From NCBI GenBank assembly GCA_964594665.1, contig CAZQNY010000001.1, positions 1-64,000 of the forward strand: 64,000 bases of DNA, read 5' to 3'. Numbering within the stretch: position 1 is the stretch's first letter; each line of letters begins with the position of its first letter. This DNA comes from BM520 sp964594665 (lineage in GTDB: Bacteria; Bacteroidota; Bacteroidia; Bacteroidales; BM520). This document shows, in pieces, positions 8,084-17,182 of the stretch. Under the pieces are notes generated by a model. The model did no database searches. It was not told the origin of the DNA and worked only from the letters and a program-made list of their open reading frames with translations. The position numbers and the translations under genes were made by a program.

Positions 8084-9313
8084 ATGGCAAAGGGAAAAGA
8101 TGCTAAACCGCATATTGGTATTTTTGGCAGAAGGAATAATGGCAAGAGCAGCCTGATAAATGTTCTTGCCGGTCAGGATATTGCCATTGTCTCAGATTTT
8201 GCCGGTACAACTACCGACCCGGTGAAGAAATCTATTGAAATTCCCGGACTGGGACCTTGTATTCTCGTGGATACCGCAGGCATTGATGATACAGGGGAGC
8301 TGGGAAAAAAACGTATTGCAGCATCTTTAAAAGTACTTAACACCATCGATCTTGCTATTCTGGTGATTACTGATAATCGTTTTTCTGATGAAGAACGAAA
8401 TCTTGTGGAGAAATTTAATCACTATGCGGTTCCTTATTTTATTCTTGCAAATAAAAACGATGAAAAACCTGTAAATGAAGCTTTTGTGAATGAAATCACA
8501 AAGGAGTTAAACGTGCTGTTAATACCTTTTAGCACCGTATCGCGTCCCGATGTTGCCGGGGTTGTGAATATTATGCAGAAGCTTATTCCCGAATCGGCCT
8601 ATAAAAGCACTTCGCTGATTGGGGATGTTGTAAAATATGGCGATATCGTGCTTCTGATTACACCTATCGATATTGAAGCACCTGAAGGGCGGTTGATACT
8701 GCCTCAGGTACAAACCATCCGCGATGCTCTCGACAACGACTGCGTAAGTGTTGTTTGCAAAGAGCGCGAAGTGGATATGGTTATCGATAAAATGCGCCCG
8801 CGGCCGGCACTGGCTATTACCGACAGCCAGATATTCCTGAAAGCCGATGCCAGTATCCCTGCAGATATTCCGCTGACAAGCTTTAGCATTATTCTTGCCA
8901 GACAAAAAGGTGATTTTGACAACTACCTCAAAGGAACCCCCAAATTGGCTGATCTGCAGGACGGCGACAGGGTACTAATACTGGAATCGTGTACACATCA
9001 TGTGAGCTGTGATGATATTGGCAGAGTAAAAATACCACGATGGCTGTCGGCTTATACCGGTAAAAATCTGATTTATGAAGTAGTCTCCGGCCTTAGTGAT
9101 CTGCCCCGTGATATTCACGAGTATGCCATCGTTATCCAGTGCGGAGGATGTGTGCTAACCCGTAAACAAGTACTTAACCGCCTTAAACCTGCTGTGGATG
9201 CAGGAATCCCCGTAACAAATTATGGAATGGCTATTGCCTGGATACATGGTATCTATCACCGGGCGGTAGCTCCATTCACAAAAATCAATACTGATCATAC
9301 GGATTATCTCTAA
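8084..9313 (+). CDS. hydF: [FeFe]-hydrogenase H-cluster maturation GTPase HydF
   Basis: A 409-residue HydF: a scaffold that carries the 2Fe precursor of the H-cluster and passes it to the hydrogenase. The N-terminal GTPase domain has a P-loop (GRRNNGKSS, about 14-22), G3 DTAG and G4 NKND. The middle dimerisation domain is followed by the Fe-S domain with C-x-H (in SCTHHVSC) and, 46 residues later, a CGGC pair. The residue before that pair is Gln, where many HydF proteins have His. Its presence implies that the organism makes an [FeFe]-hydrogenase and has an anaerobic phase. It is coupled to the aspartase-family gene by a 1-bp gap; hydE, hydG and the hydrogenase itself must lie elsewhere. Confidence 0.93.
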   Translation: MAKGKDAKPHIGIFGRRNNGKSSLINVLAGQDIAIVSDFAGTTTDPVKKSIEIPGLGPCILVDTAGIDDTGELGKKRIAASLKVLNTIDLAILVITDNRFSDEERNLVEKFNHYAVPYFILANKNDEKPVNEAFVNEITKELNVLLIPFSTVSRPDVAGVVNIMQKLIPESAYKSTSLIGDVVKYGDIVLLITPIDIEAPEGRLILPQVQTIRDALDNDCVSVVCKEREVDMVIDKMRPRPALAITDSQIFLKADASIPADIPLTSFSIILARQKGDFDNYLKGTPKLADLQDGDRVLILESCTHHVSCDDIGRVKIPRWLSAYTGKNLIYEVVSGLSDLPRDIHEYAIVIQCGGCVLTRKQVLNRLKPAVDAGIPVTNYGMAIAWIHGIYHRAVAPFTKINTDHTDYL

Positions 9314-9320
9314 AATTTAA

Positions 9321-10112
9321 ATGATTATGAAAAAAATACTCTTTCTATCCATTTCAATGTTGTTTGCTCTGTCGCTGTTTGCTCAGCGGAAAGCCGATAT
9401 CTCTGTTGAACGCTACTATCACATTCAAAAAGGAAAGATCTGGTTTCATTCTATTGGTATGAATTTTCAACCCATTATGATGGGGGATGTGAAAACAGAG
9501 AATATATACCTGTATAATTCTTCTGATCAGGAAGCAACCCTGACTACAGACGATCTTCCTGCGGGATATTCAGTGACATTTGAGCCTGCTGTTATTCCTC
9601 CCCGTACTGAGGCTATTGCAAAAGTGACGCTCGACACAGAGAAAAATGGCAAATACGGACCGAGCATCAATTATTTCTTTATTGATTCACCATTTGCCAC
9701 CGAAAGACCTTACAGGATTCTGGTAAGCCCCAATATAAAGGAGGATTTTTCCAATATCACTGAATCAATGATGGAGAAGGCTCCGAAAATTGAGTTTATC
9801 AAAACCGTATCTGAATTTGGTGAAATGCCACAAATGGGCGTTTATGAGGATGAATTTAAATTTAGTAATACGGGCAAATCAGATCTGATTATCCGAAATG
9901 TAAAAGCCGGATGTGGATGTACTCATACAAAAACATCGCAGGATACCCTTAAACCCGGTGAAAGTGCAGTTTTAAGCTTTGAGTTCCGTAGTGGCCACAA
10001 AAGAGGTAAACAAGATAGCAAAATTACCGTTGTTTCCAATGATCCGTCACAACCTCAGGTGACGTTACACATTGTTGGTGAAGTACTTATTGAAGAAAAG
10101 GAGGATAAATAA
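9321..10112 (+). CDS. Secreted DUF1573 domain protein
   Basis: A 263-residue exported protein. Residues 1-21 form a signal peptide ending LFAQ; translation may start at 9321 or two codons later at 9327 (MKKILFL). The middle (about 25-145) is an Ig-like strand-rich region with PAGYSVTFEPAVIPPRTEA. The C-terminal part (about 170-258) is a DUF1573 domain with its typical ending: F-x-N-T-G-x-S-DL, GCGCT, KPGES and IxVVSND. The domain is an Ig-like fold abundant in Bacteroidota envelopes; its ligand is unknown. The gene follows hydF by 7 bp and precedes the SDR gene by 1 bp, so it is probably cotranscribed with both. Confidence 0.85.
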   Translation: MIMKKILFLSISMLFALSLFAQRKADISVERYYHIQKGKIWFHSIGMNFQPIMMGDVKTENIYLYNSSDQEATLTTDDLPAGYSVTFEPAVIPPRTEAIAKVTLDTEKNGKYGPSINYFFIDSPFATERPYRILVSPNIKEDFSNITESMMEKAPKIEFIKTVSEFGEMPQMGVYEDEFKFSNTGKSDLIIRNVKAGCGCTHTKTSQDTLKPGESAVLSFEFRSGHKRGKQDSKITVVSNDPSQPQVTLHIVGEVLIEEKEDK

Positions 10113-10113
10113 T

Positions 10114-10818
10114 ATGAATATCGTTATAAGTGGTGCCAGTAGTGGTATCGGTTATCAAACAGCTCGTCAGGCAGCCTTAAATCAGGATAATCTTGTGGTG
10201 GCTATTGCCAGAAGTAAAGACAAACTTTCGGCATTGGAACAGGATGTGAAAATGGAAAATCCCAATGCCCGTATCTACACGATCGCTTTTGATCTCGCTG
10301 AGGGAGATTATTATGCCCTTTCCCATGAAATTTTTGATATAGCCAATAAATACGATTTGCTGATTAATAATGCCGGATTGTTGATTAACAAGCCTTTAAC
10401 AGAGATGTCATCAGCAGATTTTGATGCAATGTATGCTGTTAATACCCGGGCTGTATTTATGCTTTCCAAAACATTGCTTCCCCGCATGCCCAAAGGTTCT
10501 CAGATTATAAATATCAGTAGTATGGGCGGTTTTCAGGGTAGTGATAAATTTCCGGGGCTGGGGCTTTATTCTGCAACAAAAGGGGCTGTGGCTGTGCTGT
10601 CTGAATCCATGGCAGCAGAATGGGGTAATAAGGGTATTACTGTAAACTGTTTGTGCCCCGGAGCGGTGGATACAGAAATGCTGAATACCGCATTCCCGGG
10701 GTATAAAGCAACGGTTACTCCTGAACAAATGGCTGCATTTATTCTCGATTTCAGCCAGATGGCTCCGGGAATTATGAATGGCAGAATTATCCCTGTTACC
10801 ATGACTTCACCCAAATAG
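10114..10818 (+). CDS. Short-chain dehydrogenase/reductase (SDR)
   Basis: A 234-residue classical SDR oxidoreductase using NAD(P)H; the substrate is unknown. Marks: cofactor loop SGASSGIG (residues 5-12), NNAG, catalytic Ser in INISSMGG, and catalytic YSATK (Tyr and Lys). PG motif CPGAVDTEM follows. The start at 10114 gives MNIVISGASS, directly on the Rossmann strand, with a purine-rich AAGGAGG upstream; the longer frame from 10072 would run back into the DUF1573 gene and adds no family sequence. Confidence 0.88.
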   Translation: MNIVISGASSGIGYQTARQAALNQDNLVVAIARSKDKLSALEQDVKMENPNARIYTIAFDLAEGDYYALSHEIFDIANKYDLLINNAGLLINKPLTEMSSADFDAMYAVNTRAVFMLSKTLLPRMPKGSQIINISSMGGFQGSDKFPGLGLYSATKGAVAVLSESMAAEWGNKGITVNCLCPGAVDTEMLNTAFPGYKATVTPEQMAAFILDFSQMAPGIMNGRIIPVTMTSPK

Positions 10819-10861
10819 CAGGAAACTTTTTTTATTTTATGGGTTCTATCAAAGTAAGGTA

Positions 10862-11293
10862 ATGAAAAACGATGATCAGATAAAGCATGAGGGTGTTGTG
10901 CAATCCATTGAGGATGAACAAATAACCGTAATAATACTATCAAAATCAGCCTGTGCCGCTTGTCATGCGAAAGGTGTTTGTGGCCTCGCAGATATGCAGG
11001 AGAAATTGGTTACTGTTCCTCGCAAAGAAAATAATTCACTGAATGTTGGTGATAAAGTGAATGTTACCATGCATTCTTCTTCAGGCGTAAAAGCAGTGTT
11101 CTGGGGCTATATCTTACCTTTCCTGATTGTTTTTATTGTGCTGTTCACACTGCTGTTAACTCTTGAGAATGAAGGCATAGCTGCTATGGCCGCCTTGGGT
11201 TCATTGATACCGTATTATTTGGTTCTTAAGCATTTGCAGCCACAGTTTAAAAAGAAATTTTCCTTTCATCTGGAACCATTTATCGGTGAATAG
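10862..11293 (+). CDS. rseC: RseC/MucC-type redox regulator protein
   Basis: A 143-residue membrane protein of the SoxR-reducing RseC family. The N-terminal cytoplasmic part carries three cysteines in SACAACHAKGVC (C31, C34, C40), and two membrane segments lie at about 78-98 and 102-120. In proteobacteria RseC works with the Rnf-like Rsx complex to reduce SoxR. In many Bacteroidota it is the first gene of the rnf operon, where it may help assemble or reduce the complex. Here a 2.4-kb secreted-protein gene and a terminator stand between it and rnfB. Confidence 0.88.
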   Translation: MKNDDQIKHEGVVQSIEDEQITVIILSKSACAACHAKGVCGLADMQEKLVTVPRKENNSLNVGDKVNVTMHSSSGVKAVFWGYILPFLIVFIVLFTLLLTLENEGIAAMAALGSLIPYYLVLKHLQPQFKKKFSFHLEPFIGE

Positions 11294-11360
11294 CGTTTAT
11301 ATATGTAAGAATTTGAATATTAACAGGGTATTTAACACAGGTATTTATATTAATTTGATT

Positions 11361-13715
11361 ATGAAAGAGAAAATGAGAATGCTGCTGATGCTGTTTTTGG
11401 TAATCAGTATTGGTAGTTATGCACAGGACAACGTGGTGAAGAATAAGATTATTTCCAAGGCTTATCATTTTGATAAGACTCCGGAATTGCGTAGCATGAA
11501 AGCTATCGCACCTCATTACCGGGAGCGTGCCTGGAAAGATATGATTATAAAAAACCCTTCTGTAGAAATGAGTTTTGAAAATAATCAGGAAGGAATGCTT
11601 GCCCCCACATACGACCCTACTTTGCAAATGAATGACGGATCAAAACAAACCCGCGGCCCGGAGCTGAGTATTCAGGGTATTGGTAACGTGAATGGTGTAT
11701 ATCCTCCTGATACCGATGGTGATGTGGGTCCTGACCATTATGTCCAAATGATTAATCTTTCGTTCGCCGTTTGGGACAAAGAGGGGAATCTACTTTATGG
11801 TCCGGTAGATAACAGTACCCTGTGGCAGGGTTTTGTTGGCCCCTGGACTGGTACCAACGATGGCGACCCGATTGTTTTGTATGATGATATGGCCGACCGC
11901 TGGGTAGCAAGTCAGTTTGCTGTTAATGTGGGGAATGGAAAGTATTATGAGCTTGTGGCTGTTTCTGCTACACCTGATCCCATGGGCGAGTGGTATCGCT
12001 ACGCCTTTGAATATGACGTTTTCGTTGATTATCCCAAACTTGGTGTTTGGAGTGATGCCTACTATATGACAACCAATAACTTTAACGGTGGTTTCGTTGG
12101 TATTGGCGCCCACGCCTATGAGCGGGAAGCTATGCTGGAAGGTGATCCGGATGCTCAGATGGCCTATTTTGAGCTTAATTCATGGGTGGGGTTCTCAATG
12201 CAACCCGCCGATTGTGATGGTATTGCACCTCCGGAAGGTGAACCCGGTGTTTTTGTCGTAAAAGGTGATAACAACGACCTTGACGTGTATGAATTTTCTG
12301 TTGACTGGGAAAATCCTGATAATACAACTTTTGATTTGCAATATAGTATCCCTGTTACCTATTATAATAGTAATGTGTGGGGAATTACACAGCCCAATAC
12401 CAGCCAGGAACTCGATGCCCTCTCAAGCATGATTATGTACCGCATGCAATACCGTAATATGGGCGACCACCAGGCAATGGTGCTTAACCACACCGTGAAA
12501 TCCGGTGGCGTTGCCGGTATCCGGTGGTATGAATTGCGGAAAACTGACGCCCAATGGGAATTATATCAGGAAGGTACTTATGCCCCGGGAGATGGACTTA
12601 ACAGATGGATGGGAAGTATTGCCATGAATGCGAATGGTGATATAGCCCTGGGATATACAGTTTCAAGTGCTGACGTATATCCATCGATAAGGTATACTGG
12701 CCGTGCTGCTGAAGACCCGCTGGGAGAAATGACCTTTGGTGAAGTGGATGCAATGCCCGGAAGCGGATCCCAAACAAATATCAGCAGATGGGGTGATTAT
12801 AGCAATACCTCTGTAGACCCTGCTAATGATTCAGTTTTCTGGCATACCAATGAATATATGACCAATAGCTGGAAAACACGTGTTATTTCATTTACCTTTA
12901 GCCCTCCAAAGGCACCTGAAGTTAATGCCGGCCCGGATACAACGATTTGTTCCAACAAAATTTATGATACGCAGGCTGCTACAGGTAAGTACTTTTCATC
13001 CATATACTGGGAAACTTCCGGTGATGGCCGTTTCCTGCCTTCCGGTGAGGTTTTACATACCGATTATATGAGAGGTAGCGGCGATATTGATAATGGTCAG
13101 GTTACCCTCTCTGTTTATGCAACAGGTTATGGCAGTACCGGGCAGGTGGCAGATTCCATGTTCCTATACATCCAGGATTTACCACGTGCTTTTGCAGGGG
13201 TGGATACGACTGTGTGTAATAATGATGTCGTGCAGCTTCATGGTACCATTGAAAAAGCCAGCTCTTCGGAATGGACTACCGAAGGCGATGGCTATTTCGA
13301 TGACCCAACATCGTTAAATGCAATTTATTACCCGGGTGAAGAGGATATCGCTGACGGCGATGTGCAGTTACGTCTGTTTGCTTATGCCATTGCCCCTTGC
13401 CTCGAGTCGCATAACGACAAAAAGAAAATCACTTTTGATAACTGTGTTGGTCAAACAGAATTTAATGCTGAAATGTTATATTCTGCAACACCCAACCCTG
13501 TTACAGATATGCTTAATGTATCTGTTTTACCGCAAAAAAAGGAAGTAAATATTCAGATTATTGATCCTCGTGGTAAAGAGGTATTTATAAGTAGGCTTGA
13601 CGCTTTTGAATCGCGTACATTATTCTATGATTTTAAAGACTTGCCTGCAGGTATTTATATTCTTTCTGTTCGCAGTGGTGATAGTGTTTTCAATGAAAAG
13701 CTCATTGTGAAGTAG
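11361..13715 (+). CDS. Large T9SS-secreted surface protein
   Basis: A 784-residue secreted protein of unknown function. The start at 11361 gives a clean signal peptide (MKEKMRMLLMLFLV...SYAQ); the longer frame from 11286 would overlap rseC. Residues about 80-530 are a strand-rich domain with acidic, probably Ca-binding, loops (PPDTDGDVGPDH). Two related Ig/PKD-like repeats follow, beginning VNAGPDTTIC and AFAGVDTTVC. The last 75 residues (NPVTDMLNVSV...FNEKLIVK) are a type A T9SS sorting domain, which sends the protein through the outer membrane to the surface. It is followed by a strong terminator. No catalytic signature was recognised; adhesin or peptidase roles are both possible. Confidence 0.85.
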   Translation: MKEKMRMLLMLFLVISIGSYAQDNVVKNKIISKAYHFDKTPELRSMKAIAPHYRERAWKDMIIKNPSVEMSFENNQEGMLAPTYDPTLQMNDGSKQTRGPELSIQGIGNVNGVYPPDTDGDVGPDHYVQMINLSFAVWDKEGNLLYGPVDNSTLWQGFVGPWTGTNDGDPIVLYDDMADRWVASQFAVNVGNGKYYELVAVSATPDPMGEWYRYAFEYDVFVDYPKLGVWSDAYYMTTNNFNGGFVGIGAHAYEREAMLEGDPDAQMAYFELNSWVGFSMQPADCDGIAPPEGEPGVFVVKGDNNDLDVYEFSVDWENPDNTTFDLQYSIPVTYYNSNVWGITQPNTSQELDALSSMIMYRMQYRNMGDHQAMVLNHTVKSGGVAGIRWYELRKTDAQWELYQEGTYAPGDGLNRWMGSIAMNANGDIALGYTVSSADVYPSIRYTGRAAEDPLGEMTFGEVDAMPGSGSQTNISRWGDYSNTSVDPANDSVFWHTNEYMTNSWKTRVISFTFSPPKAPEVNAGPDTTICSNKIYDTQAATGKYFSSIYWETSGDGRFLPSGEVLHTDYMRGSGDIDNGQVTLSVYATGYGSTGQVADSMFLYIQDLPRAFAGVDTTVCNNDVVQLHGTIEKASSSEWTTEGDGYFDDPTSLNAIYYPGEEDIADGDVQLRLFAYAIAPCLESHNDKKKITFDNCVGQTEFNAEMLYSATPNPVTDMLNVSVLPQKKEVNIQIIDPRGKEVFISRLDAFESRTLFYDFKDLPAGIYILSVRSGDSVFNEKLIVK

Positions 13716-13774
13716 TATTACGAACGAGAGATTAAATTTAGACTTCTTCTAAATAATAGATATAAAAAATTGAT

Positions 13775-13806
13775 AATCAGCATCTTTAGGGTGCTGATTT
13801 TTTTTA
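13775..13806 (+). terminator. Rho-independent terminator after the T9SS protein
   Basis: Arms atcagca and tgctgat around a nine-base loop, then eight T. It cuts the T9SS gene off from the rnf operon downstream. Confidence 0.88.
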
Positions 13807-13901
13807 TACCCATATTTAAATTTGTTAAGTGCCTGTTTTTTAGGTTTTTACGGATTAATAAATTAACTTAAATCTGATAATGCTTCATTCATCAGGTTTT
13901 A

Positions 13902-13909
13902 TAATTTTG
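13902..13909 (+). promoter_or_regulatory. Putative -7 box of the rnf operon
   Basis: TAATTTTG, 36 bases before the preferred GTG start of rnfB and after the terminator of the previous gene. It fits TAnnTTTG; no clear -33 TTG is present at the usual spacing. Confidence 0.55.
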
Positions 13910-13945
13910 TGATTCCATCAAAACAATACCAAAAAATTGATTATT

Positions 13946-14806
13946 GTGAATAATGTGATTCTTTACGCGGTAGTATCGTTAGGAGCAATAGGAGTTGCCG
14001 CTGCCGTAATTCTCTATTTCATTGCGCAAAAGTTCAAGGTAGTAGAAGATCCCCGGATTGATGTTGTCGATGACATCCTTCCCGGCGCCAATTGTGGTGG
14101 CTGTGGCTTTGCCGGCTGCCGTAGCCTGGCCGAAGCCATTGTAAAAAAAGAAAGCCTGGAAGGGTTTAATTGTCCTGTCGGTGGTGCCGAAGTGATGTCG
14201 CAAATTGGTGATGCCCTCGGCCTTGTGGTAGAGGAATCGGAGCCAATGATCGCCGTGGTGCGCTGCAATGGTTCCAAAGCCAATGCAGAGGGGAAAGTTG
14301 ACTTTGACGGCCCTGCAAGTTGTGCTTTTGCTCATAGCCTGTATGCCGGCGAGAGTGGATGCCCCAACGGTTGTCTTGGCCTTGGCGATTGCGTGGCCTC
14401 ATGTGCCTTCGATGCGATCTACATTGATGAAGAAACCGGCCTGCCGGTTGTTAGTGATGATAAATGTGTCGCATGTGGCGCATGTGTTAAAGCATGCCCA
14501 AGAAACATTATCGAACTGCGCAAAAAAGGTAAAAAAGACCGTCGCATCTTTGTGTCCTGTGTGAATACTGAAAAAGGTGCCCCTGCAAAGAAAAACTGTA
14601 GTGTCGCCTGTATCGGTTGTGGGAAATGTGTCAAAATATGTCCCTTTGAAGCTATTACGCTTAAAAATAACCTGGCATATATTGACTTTGAGAAGTGTAA
14701 ACTCTGCCGTAAATGCGTGGCTGAGTGCCCCACAGGTGCCATTCATGAACTGAACTTTCCTCCCAGGAAACCCAAAGTTCCCAAAACAGAAGAAGCTTCT
14801 GCTTAA
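13946..14806 (+). CDS. rnfB: Rnf complex subunit RnfB (ferredoxin-like)
   Basis: The polyferredoxin subunit of the Rnf complex, which passes electrons between ferredoxin and NAD at the membrane while pumping Na+ or H+. The N-terminus has one membrane segment, then a Fe-S domain with cysteines C50, C53, C58 and C76 (NCGGCGFAGC). The long C-terminal half holds several 4Fe-4S motifs (CVACGACVKACP, CIGCGKCVKICP, CKLCRKCVAECP and a variant CPNGC...CVASC), the extended form typical of anaerobes. There is no ATG: possible starts are TTG 13937, GTG 13946 or GTG 13955; 13946 (MNNVILYAVV) is preferred because it fits the membrane segment. It is first in rnfBCDGEA. Confidence 0.93.
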   Translation: MNNVILYAVVSLGAIGVAAAVILYFIAQKFKVVEDPRIDVVDDILPGANCGGCGFAGCRSLAEAIVKKESLEGFNCPVGGAEVMSQIGDALGLVVEESEPMIAVVRCNGSKANAEGKVDFDGPASCAFAHSLYAGESGCPNGCLGLGDCVASCAFDAIYIDEETGLPVVSDDKCVACGACVKACPRNIIELRKKGKKDRRIFVSCVNTEKGAPAKKNCSVACIGCGKCVKICPFEAITLKNNLAYIDFEKCKLCRKCVAECPTGAIHELNFPPRKPKVPKTEEASA

Positions 14807-14848
14807 CTAGTTATGAAAAAATGATTGTAAACATAAAAAAATAACACC

Positions 14849-16180
14849 TTGAAAACATTTGCTAAAGGCGGAGTACATCCCGCAGAAAATAAAATCGCCG
14901 CGAATGCACCTGTTGAGGTGATGCCAATACCAAAAAAAGCTTATATCCCCGTTTCCCAACATCTTGGCGTTCCCGCAAAACCCGTTGTTAAACGTGGTGA
15001 TATGATAAAAGTTGGTACCCTGATCGCGAAAGGTGAAGCTTTCATTTCTGCAAATGTCCACTCTTCTGTTTCTGGGAAAGTGGTAAAACTCGACAACTGG
15101 ATCGATACCTCCGGATATAAACGCCAAATGGTTATCGTTGATGTTGATGGCGATGAGTGGGAAGAATCAATTGACCGCACTCCGGATATTGTCAGAGATA
15201 TTAAATTGTCGAAAGAGGAAATTATTGCCCGCATAAAAGATATGGGGGTCGTTGGCCTTGGTGGTGCCACTTTCCCTTCTCATGTAAAACTTATGGTTCC
15301 GGAAGGTAAAAAGTGCGATGTCCTGCTGATAAATGGTGTGGAATGTGAACCTTACCTTACTTCCGACCACCGGGTAATGCTCGAAAGAGGAGAAGAGATG
15401 CTTATTGGTATCTCTATTCTTATGAAAGCACTGGATATTAACAAAGCAATGGTGGGTATCGAGAACAATAAACCTGATGCCATTGCTCATCTGACAAAAC
15501 TTTCGAAAGATTTTCCGGGAATTACCATCCATCCGCTTAAAGTAAAATATCCCCAGGGTGCTGAAAAACAGCTTATCAAGGCTTTGATAAACCGTGAAGT
15601 CCCCAGCGGTCGACTACCTATTGAAGTAGGTGCTGTGGTGAATAATTCTGGTACTGCCCTGGCGGTATATGAAGCCGTACAAAAAAATAAACCCTTATTC
15701 GAACGTGTTGTAACCGTAACAGGAAAATCAGTTGATAAACCATCAAACTTCCTGACACGTGTGGGAACGCCCATATCAGAGCTTCTTGAAAAAGCCGGTG
15801 GACTTCCTGAGGATACAGGAAAAATTATTAATGGCGGCCCCATGATGGGTAAAGCAATTACCAGTACAGATATACCGGTTTCAAAGGGTTCATCCGGAAT
15901 ATTATTGATGAAAAAAGCGGAAAGCGTACGGCCCGAACCACTTACCTGTATCCGTTGTGGGAAATGTGTTCATGCATGCCCCATGGGTCTTGAACCTTTC
16001 CATATTTCTCTTATGGCTCGTCATCAAAAATGGGAAGAAGCCGAAAAAGCACATGTTATGGACTGTATCGAGTGCGGCTCATGTCAGTTTGCTTGTCCTT
16101 CTGCTCGCCCATTGCTCGATTATATGCGGTTAGGTAAACAAACCGTTGGTCAAATAATTCGAAACAGAGGTAAAAAATAA
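14849..16180 (+). CDS. rnfC: Rnf complex subunit RnfC (NADH-binding)
   Basis: The peripheral subunit that binds NAD(H) and FMN. It is 443 residues long. Seen are the N-terminal barrel domain (KGGVHP, PVVKRGDMIKVG), the nucleotide-binding GLGGATFPSHVK (about 133-144), NGVECEPYLTSDH, and two 4Fe-4S motifs at the C-terminus (CIRCGKCVHACP and CIECGSCQFACP). Translation appears to start at TTG 14849, since the family N-terminus KTFAKGGVHP follows directly and no ATG is near. The length is typical of the short RnfC form without the extra C-terminal repeats found in enterobacteria. Confidence 0.95.
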   Translation: MKTFAKGGVHPAENKIAANAPVEVMPIPKKAYIPVSQHLGVPAKPVVKRGDMIKVGTLIAKGEAFISANVHSSVSGKVVKLDNWIDTSGYKRQMVIVDVDGDEWEESIDRTPDIVRDIKLSKEEIIARIKDMGVVGLGGATFPSHVKLMVPEGKKCDVLLINGVECEPYLTSDHRVMLERGEEMLIGISILMKALDINKAMVGIENNKPDAIAHLTKLSKDFPGITIHPLKVKYPQGAEKQLIKALINREVPSGRLPIEVGAVVNNSGTALAVYEAVQKNKPLFERVVTVTGKSVDKPSNFLTRVGTPISELLEKAGGLPEDTGKIINGGPMMGKAITSTDIPVSKGSSGILLMKKAESVRPEPLTCIRCGKCVHACPMGLEPFHISLMARHQKWEEAEKAHVMDCIECGSCQFACPSARPLLDYMRLGKQTVGQIIRNRGKK

Positions 16181-16183
16181 GAT

Positions 16184-17182
16184 ATGAGTTTACTTAAAGT
16201 CAGTGGTTCTCCACATGTTCATGGAGAGCAATCAGTATCAAAAATCATGCTCGGTGTCAATATTGCATTGATTCCTGCCGTGCTGGTTTCTCTGTACTTC
16301 TATGGCCTCGGTGCTCTGAAAGTTTTGGTTATTGCTATTGCAGCATCCCTGCTTTTTGAGTTCCTTATCCAGAAGTATCTTATCAAAGGAAAAAGCACAC
16401 TTGGTGACTATTCCGCATTATTAACAGGTGTTCTGCTTGCCTTAAATGTACCCAGCAGCCTGCCATGGTATATGATTATTATTGGTGCCCTGGTTGCGAT
16501 AGGCATTGGTAAAATGTCGTTCGGTGGGTTAGGAAAAAACATCTTTAACCCTGCTTTGGTGGGAAGGGTTTTCCTTTTGGTTTCCTTCCCTGTACAGATG
16601 ACTACCTGGCCAAAAGCAGTAGCAGCACGTTCACATTTGTTCTTCAATGGCGTGGATCAGTCGCTGCTCGACTCGGTAACAGGCCCCACACCGCTGGGTC
16701 ACCTTGCCGAACAAGGTGTAATGCCACATCCTGAATATCTTGATTACCTTATGGGTAGCATGGGCGGTTCGCTGGGAGAAATTTCTGCTATAGCATTGTT
16801 GCTTGGTGGCGCTTTTATGTTGTATAAGAAAATTATCACCTGGGAAATCCCTGTGGCATTCCTGGGATCTGCTGCTGTGCTCTCCGGCATCTTTTGGCTC
16901 GTGGATCCTACCCAGTATGCCGACCCACTGTTCCATCTCATTACTGGTGGTATGCTTCTCGGCGCTATCTTTATGGCAACAGATATGGTCTCTTCACCTA
17001 TGAGCAGGGGAGGGCAGCTTGTTTTTGGCGCCGGTTGTGGTATCCTGACTATTCTTATTCGTATCTGGGGCGCATATCCCGAGGGTGTCTCTTTTGCAAT
17101 TCTTATTATGAATGCTTTTGTGCCACTTATCGACAGAGCTTTTAAACCTAAACTTTTTGGGGAGGTAGTTAAAAATGGCTAA
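16184..17182 (+). CDS. rnfD: Rnf complex subunit RnfD
   Basis: A 332-residue integral membrane subunit related to NqrB, carrying covalently bound FMN and part of the ion path. About nine membrane segments are visible. The FMN attachment motif is DSVTGPTPL (Thr169 as the likely acceptor); the more usual form is S/T-G-A-T, so Pro replaces Ala here. FNPALVGRVFLL and MATDMVSSPMSRGGQ are family motifs. It starts 3 bp after rnfC and overlaps rnfG by 8 bp. Confidence 0.94.
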   Translation: MSLLKVSGSPHVHGEQSVSKIMLGVNIALIPAVLVSLYFYGLGALKVLVIAIAASLLFEFLIQKYLIKGKSTLGDYSALLTGVLLALNVPSSLPWYMIIIGALVAIGIGKMSFGGLGKNIFNPALVGRVFLLVSFPVQMTTWPKAVAARSHLFFNGVDQSLLDSVTGPTPLGHLAEQGVMPHPEYLDYLMGSMGGSLGEISAIALLLGGAFMLYKKIITWEIPVAFLGSAAVLSGIFWLVDPTQYADPLFHLITGGMLLGAIFMATDMVSSPMSRGGQLVFGAGCGILTILIRIWGAYPEGVSFAILIMNAFVPLIDRAFKPKLFGEVVKNG

